A stretch of 11,829 nt of DNA, taken from the NCBI GenBank assembly GCA_017998495.1, contig JAGOCY010000013.1, positions 1 through 11,829 on the forward strand, read 5' to 3'. Below are positions 1 to 7,113 of this stretch, piece by piece; position 1 is the first letter of the stretch; each line of letters begins with the position of its first letter. A program made the translations under genes and the position numbers. The notes beneath the pieces were generated by a model. The model did no database searches. It was given only the letters and a program-made list of their open reading frames with translations, and was not told where the DNA came from. Origin of the DNA: Corallincola sp. Lineage in GTDB: Bacteria > Pseudomonadota > Gammaproteobacteria > Enterobacterales > Neiellaceae.

Positions 1-2
1 GC

Positions 3-31
3 TTGCCTCGTCAGTTGCGGCTACGTATAAC
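3..31 (+). promoter_or_regulatory. Putative sigma70 promoter of queE
   Basis: The sequence has a -35-like TTGCCT at 3-8, a 17-base spacer and a -10-like TATAAC at 26-31. These match the sigma70 consensus at 4 of 6 and 5 of 6 positions with the ideal spacing. Transcription would start near 38, leaving a leader of about 29 bases before the queE start at 67. That is too short for a known preQ1 riboswitch aptamer plus expression platform. This is motif reading only. Confidence 0.45.
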
Positions 32-66
32 GGCGGCATTGTATCGACCCACCTGAGGTCAGGCCA

Positions 67-753
67 GTGACAGCGGCACCGCGCTACCCGGTTAACGAAC
101 TCTTTGAAACCCTGCAGGGCGAAGGCTGCTTTACCGGCGTGCCGGCCATTTTTGTGCGGCTGCAGGGCTGCCCGGTGGGATGCCCCTGGTGCGACACCCG
201 CCACACTTGGGAGCTCAGGCCCGAGGCCGAGACCAGCATCGCGGTGGTGGTGGAAAAAGCCGAAGCCGATGAGCGTCACGCCTGGCTGAGTGCCAGTGAG
301 CTGCTGGCTGAGGTGCGCAGTCGTGGCTATCACGCCCGCCATCTGGTGATCACCGGCGGTGAACCCTGCATGCATGATCTGAGATCGCTGTCGACCACCT
401 TCCTCGAGGCCGGCTTTGCCGTGCAGCTGGAGACCTCTGGCACCTTTGAGGTGCAGATTGACCCGCGCGCCTGGGTGACGGTATCGCCCAAAGTGGAGAT
501 GCCGGGAGGTTATGCGGTGCGCCTGGATGCGCTGCAGCGCGCCAACGAGATCAAGCATCCGGTAGCGCGCGAGGCCCATATCGAGGAGCTGGATCAGCTG
601 CTGGCACAACTGGCCGATGGCGGTGCCGGCAAGGTGATCTGCCTGCAGCCGATCAGCCAGCAGCGGCGTGCCACTGAACTGGCGATGCGCACCTGTATTG
701 CGCGCAACTGGCGCCTCTCCGCCCAGTTGCACAAGTACCTCGCCATCCCCTGA
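67..753 (+). CDS. queE: 7-carboxy-7-deazaguanine synthase QueE
   Basis: This is a radical-SAM enzyme of the queuosine pathway. It converts 6-carboxy-5,6,7,8-tetrahydropterin to 7-carboxy-7-deazaguanine in the cytoplasm, on the route to the 7-deazaguanine base of tRNA wobble position 34. The 228-residue product is close to the 223 residues of E. coli QueE and aligns along its whole length. The N-terminus has the conserved NE-F-TLQGEG stretch (residues 10-20). The iron-sulfur cysteines C35, C39 and C42 form the QueE-type CX3CX2C motif, TGGEP for SAM binding is at 96-100, and VTVSPK and the C-terminal CIARNWRLS and HKYL motifs follow. The start is GTG, supported by GAGG at 55-58 with an 8-base spacer. 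The partner genes queC and queD are not in the window. The gene seems to have its own promoter and ends in a hairpin shared with the convergent HD-GYP gene. The assignment is secure. Confidence 0.96.
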   Translation: MTAAPRYPVNELFETLQGEGCFTGVPAIFVRLQGCPVGCPWCDTRHTWELRPEAETSIAVVVEKAEADERHAWLSASELLAEVRSRGYHARHLVITGGEPCMHDLRSLSTTFLEAGFAVQLETSGTFEVQIDPRAWVTVSPKVEMPGGYAVRLDALQRANEIKHPVAREAHIEELDQLLAQLADGGAGKVICLQPISQQRRATELAMRTCIARNWRLSAQLHKYLAIP

Positions 754-772
754 GGGCGCAGGCTCGCCCTCA
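751..772. terminator. Hairpin spanning two convergent stop codons, possible bidirectional terminator
   Basis: Bases 751-758 (TGAGGGCG) are perfectly complementary to 765-772 (CGCCCTCA), with a 6-base loop at 759-764. The left arm begins with the queE stop TGA on the plus strand. The right arm, read on the minus strand, begins with the stop TGA of the HD-GYP gene. The GC-rich 8-bp stem could stop or stabilise transcripts from both sides, but no T-run follows on either strand. It is therefore not a classical intrinsic terminator. The structure is seen directly; its function is inferred. Confidence 0.5.
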
Positions 773-1864
773 ATCGTGGTGGTCGCGGAACTGGCTGGCG
801 ATCTCGGCGAACTGATCGGCAATGGTGAGGAAGCAATCGACCATCTGCGGGTCGAAATGGCTGCCACGGCCATCACCGATGATCGCCACTGCCTGCTCAT
901 GGCTGAACGCCGGTTTGTACACCCGTTTGGAGATGAGCGCGTCGTAAACATCGGCGATTGCCATCAGTCGTGCCGAAAGCGGGATCGCTTCCCCCTTCAG
1001 CCCTTCGGGGTAGCCACTGCCATCCCATTTCTCCTGATGGCTGTAAGCGATCTCACGGGCAATGCGCAGAAAGCTGTTAGCCACCCCCAGCCGCTGTTCG
1101 GCGACGGCAATGGCATCGCGGCCATAGGTGGTGTGCAGCTTCATGATCTCAAACTCATCATCGGTCAGCTTGCCCGGTTTGAGCAGGATGGCGTCGGGAA
1201 TGCCGACCTTGCCAATATCATGCAGCGGTGCTGACTTAAACAGCAGGTCGATGGTGTCGTCATCCAGCTGCAGGGCAAAGGCCGGCTGCTGGCGCAGAGC
1301 CAGCGCCAGCGCTCTGACGTAATGCTGAGTGCGGCGGATATGGTTGCCGGTCTCGTTGTCGCGAGTTTCGGCCAGCGACGACATGGCCAGAATGGTCACA
1401 TCCTGCAGTTGCTCCAGTTCGCGGGTGCGCTCGGCCACCAAGTGGTGAAGGTGGCGATTCTGATCCTTGAGAAAGGCTCGGGCCTGGGCCAGGGCCACAT
1501 GGGTTTTGACCCGCGCCAGCAGGATCGGCGGGCTGACCGGCTTGGTGATGTAATCCACTGCGCCGACATCAAAGCCCATCTGTTCATCTTCCACCTGGAT
1601 CTTGGCGGTGAGAAAGATCACCGGGATATCCGTGGTTTCCGGGTTGGCTTTGAGCCGGCGGCAGACCTCATAGCCGTCGATCTCCGGCATCATGATGTCG
1701 AGCAGGATCAGGTCCGGCCGTGGATCGCTATGCACCACCTTGAGGGCCCGTTCGCCACCATTGGCCAGTTTCACCCGGTAGAGATCGCGCAGCAGGTTGT
1801 TGATCAGGGTGAGGTTATCGGGGGTGTCATCGACCACCAGTACCGTTGCCTTGTCACTGCTCAT
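770..1864 (-). CDS. Response regulator with HD-GYP domain (predicted cyclic-di-GMP phosphodiesterase)
   Basis: This is a cytoplasmic two-component output protein of 364 residues. Residues about 6-122 form a receiver domain with the acidic pair D12/D13, phospho-acceptor D56 in LLDIMMPEIDG, T86 and K108 in the K-P motif. A helical linker (about 125-160) leads to an HD-GYP domain that is expected to hydrolyse cyclic-di-GMP. Visible metal-site residues are E171, H175, H215-D216 in HDIGK, H244, H276, the GYP triplet at 284-286 and D305. The usual HHE motif reads H276-Q277-E278. An upstream in-frame extension exists to 2032, but it lies inside the kinase gene in another frame. ATG at 1864 is preceded by AGGAG (1874-1878 on the minus strand) 9 bases away and starts exactly at the receiver fold. 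The gene begins 16 bases after the kinase stop, so the two are almost certainly one operon and the kinase is the likely phosphodonor. The transported substrate or behaviour controlled is not evident. Confidence 0.93.
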   Translation of the reverse strand: MSSDKATVLVVDDTPDNLTLINNLLRDLYRVKLANGGERALKVVHSDPRPDLILLDIMMPEIDGYEVCRRLKANPETTDIPVIFLTAKIQVEDEQMGFDVGAVDYITKPVSPPILLARVKTHVALAQARAFLKDQNRHLHHLVAERTRELEQLQDVTILAMSSLAETRDNETGNHIRRTQHYVRALALALRQQPAFALQLDDDTIDLLFKSAPLHDIGKVGIPDAILLKPGKLTDDEFEIMKLHTTYGRDAIAVAEQRLGVANSFLRIAREIAYSHQEKWDGSGYPEGLKGEAIPLSARLMAIADVYDALISKRVYKPAFSHEQAVAIIGDGRGSHFDPQMVDCFLTIADQFAEIASQFRDHHD

Positions 1865-1880
1865 GCATCCATTCTCCTGA

Positions 1881-4800
1881 TCATGGGTTAGTGCCGGCAG
1901 CCGGCGGCAGCGCCGCCAAAGCCGCATCGAAATCATAGTTGGCCAGTGCCTGCTCGATCGCCTTGACGGTGGCGGTGCCAAGTGCGGCAAACAGCGGTTG
2001 CTGCTGTTGCCACAACTCGAGCGCATCGCCATCGCTGGCCGCCAGCAGCTCGGCCAGTTGCTGACAGAGCGCCGCTAGCTGCTGTGGGTCCACACCAGTG
2101 CCGGCGTCAGCCGCTAGCCGTTCGGGTTGATCACGGCCTAAGGCCTGGTGGATCGCCTCGATCTGGGTGGCCAGCGCGGGTTCCAGAGCCGCCAGCGCGG
2201 TGCTGGCGTCCTGTTGCTGGCGGTAACAGCGCTCCACCTCGGCGGCCAGTTCTGCCAGGGTCATGGCGCCAATGTTGGCCGCCACCCCTTTAAGACTGTG
2301 AGCCAGCCGTTCGGCGGTGGCCGCATCGCTGCGGAGAATACGGCTGACCAGATCCTGCTGATCATGAGCCAGCTGGCGTAGCAGCTTGAGATAGAGCGGC
2401 TGGTTGCCCGCGACCCGGCGCAGGCCGGCAGCCACATCAATGCCAGCAATGGTGATCGTCTGGCTCGCATCTTTGTGGCCCGCGTTGCTGCCGAGCCGCG
2501 GTTTGAGGTAGCGGGCAAGGGTATGAAACAGAGCATCGGGATCAATCGGCTTGGCGATATGGTCGTTCATGCCCACCGCCAAACAGCGTTCCCGCTCTTC
2601 GGCCATGGCATGGGCGGTCATGGCGATGATCGGCAGTTTGGCGTGGTGGCCCGTCGCGCGGATCTGGCGGGTGGCTTCCAGCCCGTCCAGCTCAGGCATC
2701 TGCAGATCCATCAGCACCAGCGCGAAGTGGTCTGCAGGGTTGGCCTGGAGCTGATCAATAGCTTCGCGCCCATTGTTGGCGACCACCACTGCCAGGCCGC
2801 TGCTTTCCAGCAGTTCACAGGCGATCTGCTGATTGATCTCGTTGTCCTCGGCCAGCAGCACTGTGGCAGGCTCGAAACTGATCTGGCTGCTGATCACCGC
2901 CGGGCGAGGTTCAGCATTGCCCGGCGTAAACAGGTTGACCATCAGATCGAGCAGGGTGGAGCGGCTCAACGGCTTGACCAGAAAGCCATCGATGCCAGCT
3001 TTGTCGGCCTGCTGCCGTACCTCTTCGCGGTCGTAGGCGGTGACCATCACCACCCGCGGCTGGGGTAGCTCGGCGTCGGCTCTTAGCAGGGCGGTGGTGG
3101 CGATACCATCAAGCGGTGTCATCTGCCAGTCCATCAGCACCAAATCGACCGCTTGGCCAAGGTCGGCGGCATGGCGCAGCTGGGCCAGCGCCTCGCGGCC
3201 ACTGGCCACCACTTCGACCGCGCAGCCGAGGCCGGCCACCGCTTCGCGCAGAATGTCGCGGGCCGCCGCGTTGTCATCCACCACCAGTACCCGCAACTCC
3301 TGGACCTTGGCTGGGGCCAGCCGCTGTTGCTGCTGGGCCAGCTCAAACCAGGCGGTGAAATGGAAGGTGCTGCCCTGGCCCTCAATGCTGTCGATCCAGA
3401 TGTTGCCGCCCATCAGCTCCACCAGCCGTTTGCAGATGGAGAGGCCAAGGCCAGTGCCGCCAAATTTGCGGGTGGTGGAGCCATCGGCTTGGGCGAAGGC
3501 GGCAAACAGCCGCTGCTGGGCGTCATGGCTGAGGCCGATGCCGGTGTCGCGTACCGAGAACTGCAGCTTGGCGCTGTCGCCGGTCTGCTCCAGCATCCGC
3601 ACCTCCACCTCCACTTCGCCGCTGGCGGTGAACTTGATGGCGTTGCTGACCAGATTGATCAGCACCTGGCCGAGGCGCAGCGGATCGCCCTTGAGCGCAT
3701 TGGGCACATCGGGAGCGGTGTGGAACAGGAACTCCAGCCCTTTATCGTGGGCCTTGTCGCCAGTCACGGTGGAAACATTAGTGAGCACGTCATCGAGCTG
3801 GAAAGGCACTTTCTCCAGCTCCATGCGCCCGGCTTCGACTTTGGAGAAGTCGAGGATGTCATTGATGATGCCGAGCAGGGCGATGCCGGCATTGTGGATC
3901 TTGTTGAGATAGTCGCGCTGCTTGGCGCTGAGCTCGGTTTTCAGGGCCAGATGGGCGAGGCCAATCACCGCATTCATGGGGGTGCGGATTTCATGGCTCA
4001 TATTGGCCAGGAACATCGATTTGGCGCGGGTGGCCTCTTCCGCCACGGCGCGGGCCTCCTTCAGCGCCTGTTCGGCCGCCTTGCGCTCGCTGATGTCGAA
4101 GATGGCGCCGACCAGGGTCTGCTCACCACCGTCGGGTAGCAGCTGGCCGCGATCATTGACCCAGGCAATGGTGCCATCGGCCCGGCGCAGCCGGTATTCG
4201 AGATCGAAGTGATCACCGCTGGTCAGCGCCTGATTAACGCCATCGATCACCAGCTGCTGGTCCTCCTCGACAATCAGTTCGCCGAGGGTGGTGCCGCCGC
4301 CCTGGGCGAAAGCCGTGGCGGGGTACCCAGTTAGCGCCTGGACGCCATCGCTGATGTAGAGCATGGTCCACTCGGCATCATTACGGCAGCGATAGACAGT
4401 GCCGGGCAGGGTGCTGACCAGTGAACGGAAGCGCTGCTCACTTTGACGCAGCGCTTCGGAGGCGGCGCGCTCGTGGGTAATATCCTCCACCAGCCACACT
4501 ACTCCCAGCCGTGGTTCGGCGATATTGATCGCCCTGCCGCTGACCCTGACCCAGATCAGGGTGCCATCACCCCGGCGCAGCTCCACCTCGCCGGCCATCT
4601 GCTGGCCCTGCTGGAACGCCTGGGTCGCGGTCGCGTCAAACTGCTGCCAGCGGCTGTCATCGATAAACCAGCTGGCGAGCGGCGCGGTCATCAACAGCGT
4701 GCTGTCGGCAGCCAGCAGTTGCGACAAGCGGCTGTTATGACGCACCAGTCGGCCGTCGCGTACCAGGCCTATGCCGGCACTGGTGGCCTCAAAGATGGCG

Positions 4801-6656
4801 GTCTGCTCCAGCAGGGTGTCGTTCAGCGCCTGCTGGGCGCGCTTTTCAGCACTGATGTCGACGATCACCCCAGTCAGGCCGCCGGGGCGGCCATCGGTGA
4901 GAGCAAAACCGCTGACCCAGTAGAGCACCTCATGGTCGACGCCATCGGCAAAGGTCATGGTCAGCTGGTGCTGTTCACTGCGCAGGTCGGCGATCAGCGC
5001 CAGATCTTCGCGGTGGTAGCGGGCGCGGTCAGCCTCAGGTAAGTACTCGAGATCCAGCACCGTTTTGCCGATCAGCAGATCGCGGCGGGTGGCAAAGGCC
5101 TGCTCGTAGGCGCGGTTACAACCACGGAAGCGACCATCGGTGCCCTTGTAGAACACCGGGTTAGGAATGGCATCCAGCAGATGATGGGAGAAAGAGAGTT
5201 CATCGGCCAGCTGCTCGCGAATGGCCGTCAGCGCCTGCTGTTGCTGTAACCGTTCGCGGATATCGCGGGCAAAAAAGATGCTGTGGTGGCCCCCGGCAAC
5301 GCTGATGGAACTGGCGGCCAGCTCCACCGCCACCTGCTGGTTATCGGCCGAGCGCAACCGGGCTTCGACCGTGAGATCGCGGCTCAGTGGGCAACCCGCC
5401 AGCGCATCGTCGAGTTCGCTGTTGCCGCTACCATCGGCGGTCAGCAGCATGGCCGCCGCCGGCTGTCCCAGCCATTGGCTGCTGCAGTGGCCCAGCAAGC
5501 GTTCGGCGGCCTGGTTCCAGAACAGCAACTGGCCCTCCTGATTGATGCTGAACACCGCTTCCGGCGAGGCATCGAGGGTGGCGTCGAACTGGGCGCGATG
5601 CAGCTTTAGCCGTTGTTCGCCCTGCTGTTGGGCCGCAGCGCGCATGCGTAGCCCGATGGTCAACAGCAGCAGAATGAGCGGCGGCAGCCCGTAATGGCGC
5701 AGCTGCTCAGCGATGGTCAGCAGATCCTGAGCGCTGGTCAACAGCACCAATCGCCACGGGCCGGCGGGATCCTGCCAAGTGATGGTCTGGGCGGTGCTGA
5801 GGTAGCGCTGACCCTGCAACTGCAGCCAGGAGGCTCCCTCACCACCCGGCAGTGGCGGGCCGACTGCCAGCCGCTCGCCTTGGCTAAACTGGCGACTGCG
5901 GCTGAGGCTGTCATGGACCTCTGATGAAAGCGGGCCGGTGGTGGTCAGCAACCAGTCCGGCTGGTTGGTGGCAAAGATCACCCCTTGGGGCGAGACTAGC
6001 GCCGCTTTGACGGCAATCTCCGCCAGCAGTTGGTCCACCCTCTCCAGCCCCAGCTTGATCACCAGCACACCGATGATGGCTGACTGGCTGTCATTGCCCT
6101 GGCGCACTGGGGTGGCGATATAAAGGCCGCGCTCACGGCTGCGGCCGCCCACCGCCGGATAAACCGAAGCGATCCCCTTAAGTGCCTGCTGAACGTAGGG
6201 TCGGTGCGACAGATCGCGGCCGCGGCTGGAAAAGGGGCTGGGGCTCTGATAGCTGATGACGATCCCTTTGTCATCGATCAGCAGCGTGGCATCAGCGGCG
6301 AACGTGGCGCGGATCGCCTCCAGATCCCGCTCTACTTCTGCTTTGCCACTAAGGTCGCCGCTCAGCCAGCGCTTGACCGCCAGATCAACCAGGCCATAGG
6401 TGCGGATGGCGCCCATCTCTTCGCCATGGCTGCTTAATGCCTGGAGCTGGATGCTGCGCCGCTGCAGCCGCTCTTCCAGGTCATGGTCCAGGGCTTGGGC
6501 TTTCTGCTGCAGGGCCCATTGCTGCCAGCCATAGCCCAGTAGCAGGCCGCACAGCAATGGCAGCGCCAGCGCAGCCCACAGATGGCGGTGCAACCAGCGG
6601 CCCAAGTGGTCACTGACGGCGGACAGGGTGCGAATTGAACGAGCGGTGCTGGCCAT
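1881..6656 (-). CDS. Hybrid sensor histidine kinase: Cache, four PAS, HisKA, HATPase, two REC, HPt
   Basis: This inner-membrane phosphorelay kinase has 1591 residues. Transmembrane helices at about 26-44 and 322-337 enclose a periplasmic region of about 275 residues. It resembles a DctB-like double Cache ligand-binding domain, with a DLSHRPYVQQAL motif and an RGLYIATPV stretch. Four PAS-type modules follow at roughly 355-462, 490-602, 619-728 and 739-855. HisKA has H888 in MSHEIRTPMN. HATPase_c contains the N box (NLVSNAIKF), DTGIGL and GGTGLGL. The first receiver has D1176 (MDWQM), the second D1317 (MDLQMP), and the HPt domain has H1453 in HSLKG. A Gln/Ala-rich helical tail of about 70 residues ends the protein. 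A longer start at 6701 is possible. ATG at 6656 is preferred because AAGGA (6662-6666, minus strand) lies 5 bases upstream. The HPt would pass phosphate to a separate receiver, most simply the HD-GYP protein encoded 16 bases downstream. The ligand is unknown. No frame break or missing catalytic residue was seen. Confidence 0.93.
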   Translation of the reverse strand: MASTARSIRTLSAVSDHLGRWLHRHLWAALALPLLCGLLLGYGWQQWALQQKAQALDHDLEERLQRRSIQLQALSSHGEEMGAIRTYGLVDLAVKRWLSGDLSGKAEVERDLEAIRATFAADATLLIDDKGIVISYQSPSPFSSRGRDLSHRPYVQQALKGIASVYPAVGGRSRERGLYIATPVRQGNDSQSAIIGVLVIKLGLERVDQLLAEIAVKAALVSPQGVIFATNQPDWLLTTTGPLSSEVHDSLSRSRQFSQGERLAVGPPLPGGEGASWLQLQGQRYLSTAQTITWQDPAGPWRLVLLTSAQDLLTIAEQLRHYGLPPLILLLLTIGLRMRAAAQQQGEQRLKLHRAQFDATLDASPEAVFSINQEGQLLFWNQAAERLLGHCSSQWLGQPAAAMLLTADGSGNSELDDALAGCPLSRDLTVEARLRSADNQQVAVELAASSISVAGGHHSIFFARDIRERLQQQQALTAIREQLADELSFSHHLLDAIPNPVFYKGTDGRFRGCNRAYEQAFATRRDLLIGKTVLDLEYLPEADRARYHREDLALIADLRSEQHQLTMTFADGVDHEVLYWVSGFALTDGRPGGLTGVIVDISAEKRAQQALNDTLLEQTAIFEATSAGIGLVRDGRLVRHNSRLSQLLAADSTLLMTAPLASWFIDDSRWQQFDATATQAFQQGQQMAGEVELRRGDGTLIWVRVSGRAINIAEPRLGVVWLVEDITHERAASEALRQSEQRFRSLVSTLPGTVYRCRNDAEWTMLYISDGVQALTGYPATAFAQGGGTTLGELIVEEDQQLVIDGVNQALTSGDHFDLEYRLRRADGTIAWVNDRGQLLPDGGEQTLVGAIFDISERKAAEQALKEARAVAEEATRAKSMFLANMSHEIRTPMNAVIGLAHLALKTELSAKQRDYLNKIHNAGIALLGIINDILDFSKVEAGRMELEKVPFQLDDVLTNVSTVTGDKAHDKGLEFLFHTAPDVPNALKGDPLRLGQVLINLVSNAIKFTASGEVEVEVRMLEQTGDSAKLQFSVRDTGIGLSHDAQQRLFAAFAQADGSTTRKFGGTGLGLSICKRLVELMGGNIWIDSIEGQGSTFHFTAWFELAQQQQRLAPAKVQELRVLVVDDNAAARDILREAVAGLGCAVEVVASGREALAQLRHAADLGQAVDLVLMDWQMTPLDGIATTALLRADAELPQPRVVMVTAYDREEVRQQADKAGIDGFLVKPLSRSTLLDLMVNLFTPGNAEPRPAVISSQISFEPATVLLAEDNEINQQIACELLESSGLAVVVANNGREAIDQLQANPADHFALVLMDLQMPELDGLEATRQIRATGHHAKLPIIAMTAHAMAEERERCLAVGMNDHIAKPIDPDALFHTLARYLKPRLGSNAGHKDASQTITIAGIDVAAGLRRVAGNQPLYLKLLRQLAHDQQDLVSRILRSDAATAERLAHSLKGVAANIGAMTLAELAAEVERCYRQQQDASTALAALEPALATQIEAIHQALGRDQPERLAADAGTGVDPQQLAALCQQLAELLAASDGDALELWQQQQPLFAALGTATVKAIEQALANYDFDAALAALPPAAGTNP

Positions 6657-6690
6657 GGCGGTCCTTGTCGCAAGCGGCAGGCCTGTTTCT

Positions 6691-6719
6691 ACCATAGACA
6701 TTGACCGCCAGTATGCGAA
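6691..6719 (-). promoter_or_regulatory. Weak putative promoter of the kinase / HD-GYP operon
   Basis: On the minus strand, TTCGCA (6714-6719) and TATGGT (6691-6696) are separated by 17 bases. Each matches the sigma70 hexamers at about 4 of 6 positions. Transcription would begin near 6684, downstream of the alternative ATG at 6701 and upstream of the preferred start at 6656. If real, this promoter supports the shorter protein. The evidence is motif matching alone. Confidence 0.25.
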
Positions 6720-6747
6720 GCAGCTCAGGCTGTTGGCCTCTGGACCT

Positions 6748-6756
6748 TGCTATGCT
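6748..6756 (+). promoter_or_regulatory. Putative extended -10 promoter for the ydhR / GH36 operon
   Basis: TG-C-TATGCT at 6748-6756 has the TG dinucleotide of an extended -10 element and a 4 of 6 match to TATAAT. No good -35 hexamer lies 16-18 bases upstream, which extended -10 promoters can tolerate. Transcription would start near 6763, about 24 bases before the ydhR ATG at 6787. The 130-base region 6657-6786 between the divergent kinase and ydhR genes is otherwise noncoding. Confidence 0.35.
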
Positions 6757-6786
6757 CAGTGCGTGGCGCATGGTTGCGAGGCCGTT

Positions 6787-7113
6787 ATGACTCAGATTCT
6801 GGTGGAGTTGACTTTCCATTCCCGCGGCCCTTGGGGCGAGCAGCTGGAGCAGGCCAGCAGCGAGCTGGCCCGTCAGTTAGCAGCCAGCCCGGGGCTGGTG
6901 TGGCAGTTATGGCTGGAGAATCCCGAGAGCCACCGCGCCGGACTGCTTAGCCTGTTTGCCAACCGTGGCCAGGCTGAGGAGTTTGTGCAGCAACATCGGG
7001 CCCGGCTGGAGTCCTTCGGTGTGGTTGAACTCGATACCCGGCTATTCGCCATCAATCAGCCGTTGAGCCTGATTGGCCGTTGTCCAACGGCCATGGTCGG
7101 AGGGGAGCAATGA
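6787..7113 (+). CDS. ydhR: YdhR-family small protein (putative monooxygenase-like)
   Basis: The 108-residue product closely matches the pattern of E. coli YdhR (101 residues). Shared features are an N-terminal beta strand with F-x-x-G-P-x-G (residues 10-17), a central E-P-G-x-x-W-x-x-W-equivalent (SPGLVWQLWLEN), an H-x-A-G-x-x-x-L-F stretch, and a C-terminal F-x-x-N-x-P-L-S segment. YdhR belongs to the dimeric ferredoxin-like alpha/beta-barrel superfamily and is called a putative monooxygenase, but its substrate is not established. ATG at 6787 is chosen because GAGG (6778-6781) sits 5 bases upstream and homology starts there. A 53-codon upstream in-frame extension runs into the kinase promoter region and looks non-coding. 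The stop overlaps the start of the GH36 gene in an ATGA, so translation of the two is probably coupled. Family assignment is strong; function is unknown. Confidence 0.85.
   Translation: MTQILVELTFHSRGPWGEQLEQASSELARQLAASPGLVWQLWLENPESHRAGLLSLFANRGQAEEFVQQHRARLESFGVVELDTRLFAINQPLSLIGRCPTAMVGGEQ

Noticed and set aside
1..66. preQ1 riboswitch upstream of queE
   Set aside because: The predicted leader is only about 29 bases. I see no compact C-rich loop pseudoknot pattern with an A-rich tail.
668..1234. Plus-strand open frame spanning the queE end and the HD-GYP C-terminus
   Set aside because: It overlaps two confidently identified genes in other frames, and its protein resembles nothing coherent.
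1322..1891. Plus-strand open frame (189 codons) opposite the HD-GYP gene
   Set aside because: It is the mirror of the receiver and linker coding region. It has no ribosome site or family signature.
1865..2032. 56-codon N-terminal extension of the HD-GYP protein
   Set aside because: It overlaps the kinase C-terminal coding sequence and is Arg/Ser-rich. The AGGAG-preceded ATG at 1864 begins exactly at the receiver domain.
3153..4139. Long plus-strand open frame (328 codons) opposite the kinase gene
   Set aside because: It is antisense to the strongly conserved HisKA, HATPase and REC1 coding sequence. Its translation is Gly/Ala/His-rich with no recognisable fold, as expected from the complement of a high-GC gene.
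6657..6701. Longer kinase start at ATG 6701 (or 6695)
   Set aside because: These have only weak ribosome sites, while ATG 6656 has AAGGA at 5 bases. The extra 15 residues add no domain. This cannot be fully excluded.
6628..6786. 53-codon upstream extension of the YdhR-family gene
   Set aside because: It runs back through the divergent promoter region into the kinase start. YdhR homology and GAGG spacing place the start at 6787.
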